Assembly: GCA_945865635.1 (NCBI GenBank)
Contig: CAMBEP010000019.1
Coordinates: 1 to 64,000, forward strand
Reading direction: 5' to 3'
DNA: 64,000 nt
Source of the DNA: Candidatus Kuenenia stuttgartensis
GTDB lineage: Bacteria > Planctomycetota > Planctomycetia > Isosphaerales > Isosphaeraceae
The translations under genes were made by a program, and so were the position numbers. Under the pieces are notes generated by a model. That model did no database searches, had not been told where the DNA came from, and worked only from the letters and a program-made list of their open reading frames with translations. Positions 8,964 through 17,560 of this stretch are shown here, piece after piece (the stretch's first letter is position 1; every line of letters begins with the position of its first letter).

Positions 8964-10253
8964 TCAGGCCAGAATCGCCTTGATTGGCTTGGATGCAGGG
9001 TCGGCCATGGGCATGTCGCGACCATCAATGTCGAACGATTCATTGGATTGCAGCCCGACTGCCGAAAGATAGGTGTGGAACAAGTTGGCGTGATCCACCT
9101 GGCCATCGGTCACCTCTGTACCTTTGGGCCCAGTTTTGCCATAGGCGGCACCCTTGATGACGCCACAGCCTGCCATGGCCACGGTCCAAGCACGCGACCA
9201 GTGGTCGCGACCATAATAGAGATTGATGCCAGGTGTCCGGCCAAATTCTGAAAGCACAACGACCAGTGTAGATTCCAGCATGCCGCGTTCGGCCAAGTCG
9301 GCAATAAAAGTGGCATAGGGGCGATCGAATTCGCCAACCTGTTCGAGATGGAAGTTGAAATTCTCGTTGTGGGTGTCGTAGTTGGAGTGCGTGATTTGCA
9401 CAAAGGTGGCACCTTTTTCCAGCAATCGTCGGCCCAGAAGGCACTGGCGGCCAAGGTCGCTTTTGCCATATCGATCCTGATCACGCTGGGGTTCTTTGGC
9501 AATGTCGAACGAATCTCGCTGAGTCATCAGGCGAAGAGCCAGTTCGTAGGAGTGCGTGTAGGCATCAGTCATCGCCGTGCGGCGCCGGTTGAGGAACTTC
9601 TTGGCCGCCTCGCGTCGTATGTCCTGGCGCAAGCTCTCGTCGGCTTCGCTGATGGAACCGGGCCGCTCCGTATTTTGAGGTGGCTTGCCGCCCCCAACGG
9701 CGAGGCTTGAAAAGCGGGGGCCCAGATAGGCAGCCTCATTGCCACGGCCACCACCGCCGCCAGGTGTAATCAGAATGTGCCCTGGCAGTGAGTTTTGCTC
9801 GTCAGCCAAAGCCTTGGCCATGACCGAGCCGATTTGTGGATATTCAGCCGCTGGCGACTGGCGTCGACCGGTCAGCATCATATAACCGCCCTTGCCATGG
9901 TCGTCTTCCGATGTGTTCACGCCCCGGACCAGGCAAAGATGGTGCATGACCTTGGCCGTTTCCGGCATCAGTTCGCTGATTCGAATGCCAGGAACACTGG
10001 TTTCAATTGAGCGGAATGGGCCACCGGTGTCTGTGCCTGGCTTGGGGTCCCAGCTCTCCAACTGCGAAAGACCGCCGTACATGTTGAAAACCACCACACG
10101 CTTCTGCTGGCTTTTCAGAGCTCCGGCTGCCCCGGGTCCGGTAAATACGCCCAAGCCTCCGACAATTGACCCCGCGGCCATGGTGCCCATGAACTGCCGA
10201 CGGGCGATTTTATGTTCAGGGCTATGACAGGCGTAATCACAATTGCGTTTCAT
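8964..10253 (-). CDS. DUF1501 domain protein, Tat-exported
   Basis: 429 residues. The N-terminus has a twin-arginine motif (ARRQFMGTMAAGSIVGGLGV, ~res 18-37). The body shows family landmarks of DUF1501, an alkaline-phosphatase/sulfatase-like fold: VFNMYGGLSQLESWDPKPGT near 55-74, VRGVNTSEDDHGKGGYMMLT, DTHNENFNFHLEQ, LVVVLSEFGRTPG and GRDHWSRAW. Asp/His residues in these segments suggest metal binding, but activity is not established for the family. It sits between a DUF1549/1553 gene (50 bases upstream) and a WD40 gene, the usual planctomycete arrangement, implying a joint periplasmic role. Confidence 0.9.
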   Translation of the reverse strand: MKRNCDYACHSPEHKIARRQFMGTMAAGSIVGGLGVFTGPGAAGALKSQQKRVVVFNMYGGLSQLESWDPKPGTDTGGPFRSIETSVPGIRISELMPETAKVMHHLCLVRGVNTSEDDHGKGGYMMLTGRRQSPAAEYPQIGSVMAKALADEQNSLPGHILITPGGGGGRGNEAAYLGPRFSSLAVGGGKPPQNTERPGSISEADESLRQDIRREAAKKFLNRRRTAMTDAYTHSYELALRLMTQRDSFDIAKEPQRDQDRYGKSDLGRQCLLGRRLLEKGATFVQITHSNYDTHNENFNFHLEQVGEFDRPYATFIADLAERGMLESTLVVVLSEFGRTPGINLYYGRDHWSRAWTVAMAGCGVIKGAAYGKTGPKGTEVTDGQVDHANLFHTYLSAVGLQSNESFDIDGRDMPMADPASKPIKAILA

Positions 10254-10303
10254 GGCTTTCAGTCTCCTGATAAATGTCGTGGACTACAATATCCATTGGG
10301 ATA

Positions 10304-13201
10304 TCAATGATTGAATCGGTATTCGGGTGATGTCATCAAGCCCCAGACCAAGTCGCTGGCAATGGTCGGGCGGGTTTTGTCAGTGGCCGTTGCCAAGGCT
10401 TTGGCTACGACAGCAATTTCATCGGAGTCGGGCTGCCGGCCGAGAACTCCAAAATAAAGCGCCTCAGCCGCTTCAGATGAGGTTTTCGCCTTGACGATTC
10501 CGTCCGCAGGATTGCCGCCCGAAGGCATGCACCAGCTTGCCACGGCACCTCCATTTGAGATGTAGAGGGCTTGGTCGGCGGTCGCGAAAAAGTCGGCCTG
10601 CGGCTGACCTGCACCTGCACCATAAAGCGATGCAAAATGCTTGGGATAGTTTCTCAGCTTGGTAAAGACCTGCGCCTCGATTTCATAGTCTCGGTTCTGA
10701 TTCCACGCCAGATCCACTTTCTGAGCCGCACTAGGTGGTTTGGCTTTTTCGAGCACAGCCTTTTCAGCGGCCCAGTAGCTGTCATAAACCTTGGTTGTTT
10801 TCATGATCGACCAAGCCAGCGACTCGGGTGAAAGCGGTTTCAATGCCGCCATCTGGAACCGCTCTGTTGCCTGACGCACTAGGTTTTCCATCAGTTCGCC
10901 CGTTTCAAGGGCGGCTTTGGTCCGACGTTCCACCAGCGATTGCATTTCCAGAGATAGCAGATCAGCCGATTTAGAGGCGATCACATGTTGCTCCTGAGCC
11001 ATTCCGGATTTTGTCTGAGCCTCAGCAAGGCTCGTCTCAAGCCGCTTAGTTCGATCACGCCAGCTTGCAAGGTTTGTGGTGTTTTGTGTGGACTGAACTT
11101 GAAGCTTGTCGATTTGCGATTGCATCTGCGACAGCAATTGGCCGAATTCCGCCATCGGTGACAGCCGGGCTGCATTTTGGGTTTCAGTCAGGGCACGCTT
11201 GAGCGATTGGAATGCATGATCCGCATTTATCACCGATTGCATGGCCATCACAATTTTCCGATTCAGCTCAGAGAGTTCGCCCTGACGCACGCTGGCCGCG
11301 GCTTCCGCCTGGTCGCGATTCTGTTTCGCAGCAAGACTTTTATTACGTGCCGAGTCAACCAGTGGTTCAATCTGTGCGATCTGGAATGCAATTTCCTGGA
11401 GACTTTGCTGATTCTTCTGATATTTCAATCGGGCTGTGTGCCAGGCGATCGAATTCTTTAACTGGGCGATTTCCACGGATGCTTCGTCGAGCTTCTGACG
11501 AGCCGCCCGGAAAGGGTCTTCCAGTTGTCGCACCTGGGTCATGATACCACCAAGCTCAGCCTCTGCCGACTTGGCCTGCACGCGGAATGCTGCCAGTTGC
11601 TCTTCGGCAGATCGACGCTCGACAGCTTTTTTGGCTTGTTCCTCAACCAGTGTCGCCTTTTGTGTCTCATTTTTTGCGAGCTTGTCGGCAAAGGCTTTAG
11701 CGCCTGCCGCCAGCTCTTTGTCGCCTGAAACAGCGGCCACAGCTTTGTCTGCTGCCGCCTTGGCATCAGCCAGAGGCAATTGCTGCAGATCGATCTCAGA
11801 AAGCCGGACTGAAATCGCAGAGAGGCGAATGTTAGAGGCGTCCAGCTTGCCACCGAATTCGTCGAGTTTGGCTTGCATGGCATCGCGTTTTTTCTGAATC
11901 GGAACGGCCAGGGCCTGAGCCTTGTGCCAAGCCGACTTGGCCTTAACAAAATCGGCTTCGACTTTTGGGAATTCTGTCGAATGTCTGGAGAGTTGCGACT
12001 CCAATTCAGCCAGGTCGCCCGGCTTTGGTGCCGCCGCCAGGTTGTCTGTCAGATCAAATGGCTGTTGATACGGCTTTGAGAGCACAATCGCCTTCAATAC
12101 CGGCTTGATCCGATAGCCACTGGCGGCGAGTGAGTCCGCCAGGGTGCCGAGCAGTTGCGAATCCACCGGCGGGTTTTCCGGGTGGCTGAAGTCGGGCGGA
12201 TGCACAATGCCACGGCCAAAGATCAGGGCCCAAAGACGATTTGCCCAATTTGTGCGGAATGCAGGTGCGTTGATGAGGCTCTCAGCCAGCAAGCCACGGC
12301 GACTTTGGCGCGGCTTTGCGGATGTGGTTCCTGTCTGCCTGCGCTCATATTCATCGCCAGGAATCGGCAAGGGTTCGTTCAGGCTAGCCAGGCCTGGTAA
12401 TCGAGGGCCTGTGATCAGGCTGTCGTCCTTGACAAAAACACTGTCAAAAATGATTTTGCCGCCCGGTTTTTCGCTGATCAGGTTGAATTGGTCCTTGCCC
12501 AGCTTGATTGGAGCCACACTTGTGGGAGTAAAAAAGGCGAGCAGGCTCTGGTAATCGCTTTGCAGGTAGCCGTCTACAATAGGGTGGTCGTGGCACTGGT
12601 TGCACTGCATGTCCCGGCCCAGAAAGACTCTTCCGACATCGCGGGTCATCAGGTTTGGCTCGGCATCGCGATCCATCAGGAATCGAGCCCGGACCTGATT
12701 GGGCTCCTCGGCGGTGGCTGTCAGTAGTTCGCGGGTCAGGCCATCAAGCGGCTTGTCGAGCCGGATGAAGTCCATTAAATAGGCCATCCAGATATCATCT
12801 GTTGAGATTTTCGCTGGACGGCGTTCCAGCAGGGTCAGGCTCAGCCAGGTGGCCAGATGGCGGGTGGCTTGTGGTGTTTCGATCACTTCATCCACCAGTT
12901 TGACACGCTTATCCGCCGACGTGTCCGCCAGGAATGTTCTGAGCCTCTCAGTTGATAGAGGCATTCCTGTGAGGTCAAGACTGACCCTTCGCGCATAGGT
13001 AGCATCGTCGATGACGATCGATTTTCCGAATAAGGATGGGGCACCCTGAAAGGCCCGGTCTATGCGATCAACCATCGCTTCGCTTCGCGGCATAACCGTT
13101 TGGGCAAAAGTGAACGGTTCCATGACCATGAACCAACTGAAAACGCAAATCGATGCGATCAGGGTCGGAAATAAACGCCAGGGGGCGATCGAAGGCTTCA
13201 T
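10304..13201 (-). CDS. DUF1549/DUF1553 protein with long coiled-coil insert
   Basis: 965 residues from the ATG at 13201, which has a strong AGGAGG 7-8 bases upstream; the open frame to 13513 is not needed. A signal segment covers residues ~10-35. DUF1549 (PSCyt2) follows, with RRVSLDLTGMP near 71-81 and a c-type haem-like CNQCHDHP at 200-207. DUF1553 (PSD1) begins with RRGLAESLI-like text near 300 and resumes at the C-terminus (MPSGGNPADG, ALYFGVLGRQPDSDEI). Between them, roughly residues 400-740, lies an Ala/Glu/Lys/Gln-rich heptad region. Normal family members lack or have a much shorter insert. First gene of the operon with DUF1501 and WD40 genes. Probably periplasmic or envelope; function unknown. 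Confidence 0.88.
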   Translation of the reverse strand: MKPSIAPWRLFPTLIASICVFSWFMVMEPFTFAQTVMPRSEAMVDRIDRAFQGAPSLFGKSIVIDDATYARRVSLDLTGMPLSTERLRTFLADTSADKRVKLVDEVIETPQATRHLATWLSLTLLERRPAKISTDDIWMAYLMDFIRLDKPLDGLTRELLTATAEEPNQVRARFLMDRDAEPNLMTRDVGRVFLGRDMQCNQCHDHPIVDGYLQSDYQSLLAFFTPTSVAPIKLGKDQFNLISEKPGGKIIFDSVFVKDDSLITGPRLPGLASLNEPLPIPGDEYERRQTGTTSAKPRQSRRGLLAESLINAPAFRTNWANRLWALIFGRGIVHPPDFSHPENPPVDSQLLGTLADSLAASGYRIKPVLKAIVLSKPYQQPFDLTDNLAAAPKPGDLAELESQLSRHSTEFPKVEADFVKAKSAWHKAQALAVPIQKKRDAMQAKLDEFGGKLDASNIRLSAISVRLSEIDLQQLPLADAKAAADKAVAAVSGDKELAAGAKAFADKLAKNETQKATLVEEQAKKAVERRSAEEQLAAFRVQAKSAEAELGGIMTQVRQLEDPFRAARQKLDEASVEIAQLKNSIAWHTARLKYQKNQQSLQEIAFQIAQIEPLVDSARNKSLAAKQNRDQAEAAASVRQGELSELNRKIVMAMQSVINADHAFQSLKRALTETQNAARLSPMAEFGQLLSQMQSQIDKLQVQSTQNTTNLASWRDRTKRLETSLAEAQTKSGMAQEQHVIASKSADLLSLEMQSLVERRTKAALETGELMENLVRQATERFQMAALKPLSPESLAWSIMKTTKVYDSYWAAEKAVLEKAKPPSAAQKVDLAWNQNRDYEIEAQVFTKLRNYPKHFASLYGAGAGQPQADFFATADQALYISNGGAVASWCMPSGGNPADGIVKAKTSSEAAEALYFGVLGRQPDSDEIAVVAKALATATDKTRPTIASDLVWGLMTSPEYRFNH

Positions 13202-13872
13202 GGCTGGTGCCTCCTCTATAAGCGAGGGGAAGGAGGATGCCGCAACTTCGGGGGAATCTTTGCAACAAGTAAGCCATGCAAAGGCGAAAAAGCGGCCAGA
13301 CTCTGCCTCGGTCGGCAAAGCGGAAGGTTCATTAACGATTATACCACACTTTGGGTTGTTCAACAAGTCCTTAATTCTGTAATTGTTTACAATCAGGGAG
13401 TTATCGTAATCAATGGGGTAAACCGGCGCTGCCCTGATTTCGTACCCTGATTGACGTAAGTCGCTGGTATTTGATCCGGTTCTTCTGGTATCGGTCCTGT
13501 GCGGGAGGCCCAATTTTTAAAGTCATTTGCACCATGGATAAGGCTTGGATCTGGTTACAAGAGCCATGCCGGATCGAACCGTTTTCAAGATCCAGAGGCG
13601 AACAACAAAGATGTAAAGTTTATGGTCTGTTTGGCAGAATCTTCGAAAGAATTTGGAAAAAGACCTGTCGTACAACGAGTCGTTAGGCCGAAGTTTTAAA
13701 TCTCAATCAAAAATCGGAAGTTCCGATCTGGTTCGTCATTCTGGCACATGCTATTATATGATTTAAATGGCGTTAGTCGCATGACCGAGACAAGATCGCC
13801 AAGCCCTACCTTCAATCAAGCCTCTGATCCCTCCATGTTTCTGCTTGGATAACCTATAGGGAGCCGTTTGCT
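13202..13872. other. Divergent intergenic region
   Basis: About 670 bases between the divergent DUF1549/1553 and Gfo/Idh/MocA genes, so it should contain both promoters. One short inverted repeat, ATTGT-TT-ACAAT, lies at 13382-13393. Open frames here carry no ribosome-binding site or domain. Nothing else was recognised. Confidence 0.4.
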
Positions 13873-15258
13873 ATGCCGTCCCGTTCAATTCATCCGGATC
13901 GTCGTCAACTTCTCAAAGGCTTCGGCGCCACAGTCACGGGATTTGCCGTATGGCCAAATGGCCGAAGGGCTTATGCCGGATTCGGCCCGAACGATGCACT
14001 GAACATCGCTGGAATTGGTGTGGGTGGCAAAGGGGGCTCGGACATTGACCAGGCTGGCAACCATGGCCGGATTGCCGCTATTTGCGATATTGATGAAAAG
14101 CGACTTGATGCCAAGGCCGAGAAATTCAAGGATGCCGCCAAGTTTGTCGATTATCGCAAGTTGCTGAGCGAGCTTGGCAATAAGCTCGACGCTGTGGTTG
14201 TCAGCACGCCTGACCATACCCACGCTCCGGCTTCGATCATGGCCATGCGCATGGGCAAGCACGTCTATTGCCAAAAGCCACTGACACACAGTGTGTGGGA
14301 AGCACGCATGATGCGCCAGATTGCCAAAGAGAAAAATGTCTGCACCCAGATGGGGAACCAGGGCACAGCCGATTCCGGCCTTCGTGCAGGTGCTGAAATC
14401 GTGCAGTCGGGCGCCATTGGCGACGTCAAGGAAGTTTATGTCTGGACGAATCGTCCATTCAAATACTGGAAGCAATCGCCAGACATCGTCGCCCGTCCCA
14501 AGGAAACGCCTGAAGTGCCGAAGCATGTGCACTGGGATCTCTTCCTCGGGCCAGCACAGGTTCGTCCTTATCACCCGGTTTATCACCCGCACGACTGGCG
14601 TGGCTGGCTCGATTTTGGGACCGGAAGCCTGGGCGATATGGCTTGTCACACGGCAAACCTGGTCTTCAAGGCGCTCAAGCTTGAACTTCCGAACCGAGTC
14701 TCGGCAGAGCACGCGGAACTCAATTCGGAAACTTTCCCCGCCTGGGCTGTAATCACCTACGAATTCGCGGCTCGCGGTAATCTGCCACCCGTCAAGCTGC
14801 ACTGGTATGAAGGTGCTCGCGATGGCAAGCGCAATTTGCCTCCAGAAAGCCTCTTCCCAGCCGGCTTCAAGCCATCCGACAGCGGCTCCCTGCTGATTGG
14901 ATCCAAGGGCCAGATGTATTCACCATCGGATTACGGCTCAAAGCAAATGCTATGGCCTGAAATGCAATATGCCGATTATAAGGCCCCGACACCTTATATC
15001 CCACGCCTGGAAGGCGGCCGGGGTACGGACGACAACCACAAACGCGAATGGGTTGAAGCCATCCGTGCAGGCAAACCGTCACATGCCCAGTCGAACTTCG
15101 AATATTCCAGCCGCCTGACAGAATCGATGATTCTGGGCAATGTGGCCATTCGTGTCAACAAGGCAATGGATTACGATCCTGCCACAGGCAAGGTCACCAA
15201 CGTTCCTGAAGCGGCTCAGTATATTCAAACCGAGATGCGCGAAGGCTGGAAAATCTGA
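13873..15258 (+). CDS. Gfo/Idh/MocA family oxidoreductase, Tat-exported
   Basis: 461 residues. A twin-arginine signal (RRQLLKGFGATVTGFAV, res 10-26) is followed by a Rossmann domain with GIGVGGKG at 47-54 and the family motif as CQKP at 133-136 (EKP in the archetype; K135 is the usual catalytic lysine). The C-terminal alpha/beta domain contains HWDLFLGP, YHPHDWRGWLDFGTGSLGDM and HTANL. These enzymes bind NAD(P) and oxidise or epimerise sugars or inositols; exported planctomycete members usually carry a tightly bound cofactor, though the substrate here is unknown. It is monocistronic and ends at a strong bidirectional hairpin. One of five paralogues in the window. Confidence 0.9.
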   Translation: MPSRSIHPDRRQLLKGFGATVTGFAVWPNGRRAYAGFGPNDALNIAGIGVGGKGGSDIDQAGNHGRIAAICDIDEKRLDAKAEKFKDAAKFVDYRKLLSELGNKLDAVVVSTPDHTHAPASIMAMRMGKHVYCQKPLTHSVWEARMMRQIAKEKNVCTQMGNQGTADSGLRAGAEIVQSGAIGDVKEVYVWTNRPFKYWKQSPDIVARPKETPEVPKHVHWDLFLGPAQVRPYHPVYHPHDWRGWLDFGTGSLGDMACHTANLVFKALKLELPNRVSAEHAELNSETFPAWAVITYEFAARGNLPPVKLHWYEGARDGKRNLPPESLFPAGFKPSDSGSLLIGSKGQMYSPSDYGSKQMLWPEMQYADYKAPTPYIPRLEGGRGTDDNHKREWVEAIRAGKPSHAQSNFEYSSRLTESMILGNVAIRVNKAMDYDPATGKVTNVPEAAQYIQTEMREGWKI

Positions 15259-15284
15259 CTTGGCCCACAATAAATAAAAATAAG

Positions 15285-15314
15285 GCCGCCAGTGATATAC
15301 AAATCGCTGGCGGC
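15285..15314. terminator. Bidirectional terminator
   Basis: GCCGCCAGTGAT pairs with ATCGCTGGCGGC (12 bp with one G-U) around a 6-base loop, followed by TGTTTTGTTTT on the plus strand and TTATTTTTATTTA on the minus strand. It separates two convergent genes and can serve both. Confidence 0.85.
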
Positions 15315-15324
15315 TGTTTTGTTT

Positions 15325-16653
15325 TCAGTGAATCACCTTTGTATCCACCAGAATTTCGCGGATATGAGTTCTGTCAGACGGGCTTAGATGCCGGAATTTC
15401 TCGGACTTGTCATTGCCCGCCAGAATCTCCTCAAGCCGCTTGAGAATATAATCCGCAGCCTCTCTGGGCAAATTCTTATAAGAATCGGAATAGACCAGAT
15501 AGCTGCATGGATATTTAAACAATCGTGTTTTCAAATCAAATTCGCGCAGGCTTCGCCCTTTGCGGTCCAATTGACCACGACTGGCAAAAGTCTTTGCAAA
15601 TGTTGACGAACCGATAACTTCCGAATTCAGTGGAGTCTCTTCTGTAAAAAGCATGTACTCCAATAATGGCTCACAGGCGGATTTAATGCGAGACGTGGTG
15701 CTTGGCCATCGGTGGCCGGTGGGCTCGCCCAAAGCTTTGTTTAAAGCGTCTTCATAATGCAGTGCCTGGCGGGTCTGGAAATTGGCACGCGTGATGCGAT
15801 TATGCATTTCTGATTGGTGAGTCAAAACCATCAAGGCTACAACATCACTGCTATTTTGGAGGTATGGGCTGGTGTCGACAAGTGTGTCGAGCAATTTCAA
15901 ATTCATGCCTTTTGACCAGTCCACATCGCGATGCGATTGCTGCTTGGTAAAGATCTTGTTTCCAAGATGAAATTGCTTGCCAAGGTTTCCCGTGACATAC
16001 CAGCCGCCAAAACGCTCTGCAAACGGTGATGTCTGATCCGTGCGAAAACTGCCTGAAGCGAGCAGTGGCTGACCATCGGCATCGGCAAAAACGGATCGCA
16101 TCAGGTGGCCTGGCACCGACAGTGTCTGTGACCCACCATGACAGAGCAGGCAGGAGTCGGTCTGCCGCATGAAAAACGGCGTTTTTGAGCGTTCCTGATC
16201 AAGCGAATAAAAGACAGTGCCGAGCCTTGGGTCGGCCACTGAAATCTCAAGCACTTCACCTGCCTGTGTATAGCCAATATAGAGATCGTCGTTGAAGTAT
16301 AGGGCACGAGGACGATCAGGCGAGATGCGCTCTCGCTGCAGGCTAGTCTTTGAGAAGACCAGTGTCTGCGAGTTCTCCGGCACATCCAGAGCTTTGAGCA
16401 GGCTGGCCAGATAACCGCTGAGCGGGCTGTAATCGAGCGATTTCGTGCTGGATTTCAATGCCTGTTGAAGCTTGGAAATCGGATTGTTGGGCTCCGAATC
16501 ACGATATCGGATCGGCTCCCGATCGAAATCGTCAGCAATTAGCTGCATGCTGTGGCCAGAGACCGCCAGGATGCAAAGAACCAGAAAAATGACCGCCTGA
16601 ATGAACTTGTTTTGGGAACAAACAGATTTTCTCACAACAATCTCCAGTGACAC
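15325..16653 (-). CDS. Exported protein with single CxxCH haem motif
   Basis: 442 residues. A hydrophobic segment at 18-33 acts as signal or anchor. The only cofactor motif is CLLCHGG at 168-174, preceded by FFMRQTDS and followed by VPGHLMRSVFADADGQPLLA and RFGGWYVTG, a segment I associate with an uncharacterised family in planctomycetes and verrucomicrobia. CxxCH implies a covalently attached c-type haem in the periplasm; a distal ligand could be one of several His or Met residues (HLGNK, HRDVDW). No catalytic domain is recognised. It is divergent from the EF-hand/ApbE/PepSY genes, so an electron-transfer link with that module is possible but unproven. Confidence 0.75.
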   Translation of the reverse strand: MSLEIVVRKSVCSQNKFIQAVIFLVLCILAVSGHSMQLIADDFDREPIRYRDSEPNNPISKLQQALKSSTKSLDYSPLSGYLASLLKALDVPENSQTLVFSKTSLQRERISPDRPRALYFNDDLYIGYTQAGEVLEISVADPRLGTVFYSLDQERSKTPFFMRQTDSCLLCHGGSQTLSVPGHLMRSVFADADGQPLLASGSFRTDQTSPFAERFGGWYVTGNLGKQFHLGNKIFTKQQSHRDVDWSKGMNLKLLDTLVDTSPYLQNSSDVVALMVLTHQSEMHNRITRANFQTRQALHYEDALNKALGEPTGHRWPSTTSRIKSACEPLLEYMLFTEETPLNSEVIGSSTFAKTFASRGQLDRKGRSLREFDLKTRLFKYPCSYLVYSDSYKNLPREAADYILKRLEEILAGNDKSEKFRHLSPSDRTHIREILVDTKVIH

Positions 16654-16854
16654 CTCATGGATGATCCATACAGTGAACTATAAGAAAAAACGATAAAAAT
16701 GTCTAGTTATCCAATAAGCCACGAGAAAAAAATTAGATTCTGGGGCAATTCCGGATCCATCTGGGTCGCATTGACGCCTTTAATCCTATAGTTTAGTCAA
16801 CATTCAGAAGATTTGAACCTGCTCATTTTTGATGTAGGGAATTAGAGGTGGATC

Positions 16855-17445
16855 ATGTCAGGCATCCGCAAGAAATGGTTGTTGATGGTCCCTGTTGTCA
16901 GCTTGGTGGCTGCTGGAGGGTTTATGGTTTGGGCTCAGCCACCTGAGGGCCCGTTTGGCCGTGGTCCAGGTGGTGGCCGAGCTTTACCGGCCATGCCACT
17001 GATGACAGCGATCGACAAAAACGCCGATGGGGAACTCTCTGCGGATGAGATTCAAAGCGCATCCAAGTCTATCCTGAGCCTGGACAAGGACAAGGATGGC
17101 AAAATCAGCGTGGAAGAAATGCGGCCGGTCTTTGGTCGAGGTGGTCCGGGAGGTTTTGGTGGTGGTCCGGACATGTCGGGCGACCTAGTCAACCGCATGA
17201 TGGCTTTTGACAAGAATAAGGACGATAAGCTCTCAGCCGACGAGCTGCCCGAACGGATGAAGAGTTTGATGGACCGGGCCGATACGAACAAGGATGGTTT
17301 CCTGGACCGTTCGGAGCTTTCGGCCCAGGCACGTCGCCAAGGTGGGCAGGGCGGTGGCCGCGGTGGTCCGGGTGGTGAAGGTCGTGAGCGTGAAGAAGGC
17401 AAGGGTGGCAGGGAGCGGCCACGTCCGCCTGCCGATACCGAATGA
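16855..17445 (+). CDS. Exported EF-hand calcium-binding protein
   Basis: 196 residues. A signal sequence (res 6-27, ending ...MVWAQ) precedes a Gly/Pro-rich linker. Four EF-hand loops are readable: 54-65 DKNADGELSADE, 77-88 DKDKDGKISVEE, 119-130 DKNKDDKLSADE (loop position 6 Gly replaced by Asp) and 143-154 DTNKDGFLDRSE. The tail is a low-complexity Gly/Arg/Glu segment. It should bind calcium in the periplasm. A terminator hairpin follows its stop, so most transcripts may end before the ApbE-DUF2271 gene. EF-hand proteins of this type often neighbour DUF2271/PepSY genes, which supports a shared function, but this is association only. Confidence 0.9.
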   Translation: MSGIRKKWLLMVPVVSLVAAGGFMVWAQPPEGPFGRGPGGGRALPAMPLMTAIDKNADGELSADEIQSASKSILSLDKDKDGKISVEEMRPVFGRGGPGGFGGGPDMSGDLVNRMMAFDKNKDDKLSADELPERMKSLMDRADTNKDGFLDRSELSAQARRQGGQGGGRGGPGGEGREREEGKGGRERPRPPADTE

Positions 17446-17465
17446 TTTGAAAAACTTCATAAATG

Positions 17466-17499
17466 GGGTGAGTTTGCCGATCCGCAACTCGCCCTTTTT
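17466..17499 (+). terminator. Intrinsic terminator after the EF-hand gene
   Basis: GGGTGAGTT pairs with AACTCGCCC (9 bp with one G-U) around an 11-base loop and is followed directly by TTTTT. It lies 20 bases after the EF-hand stop and 60 bases before the ApbE-DUF2271 start. Confidence 0.75.
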
Positions 17500-17560
17500 C
17501 GGATTCCTGACACACAAGAATTGATCTTATCCAGACATGCAAAGTGGAGCCCGTTGTTTC

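Noticed and set aside
13202-13513. 104-residue N-terminal extension of the DUF1549/DUF1553 protein
   Set aside because: The ATG at 13201 has AGGAGG and a signal peptide directly after it; the extension has neither.
13741-13775. Sigma-54 promoter (TGGCACA near 13742)
   Set aside because: The -12 TTGC element is not at the required spacing.
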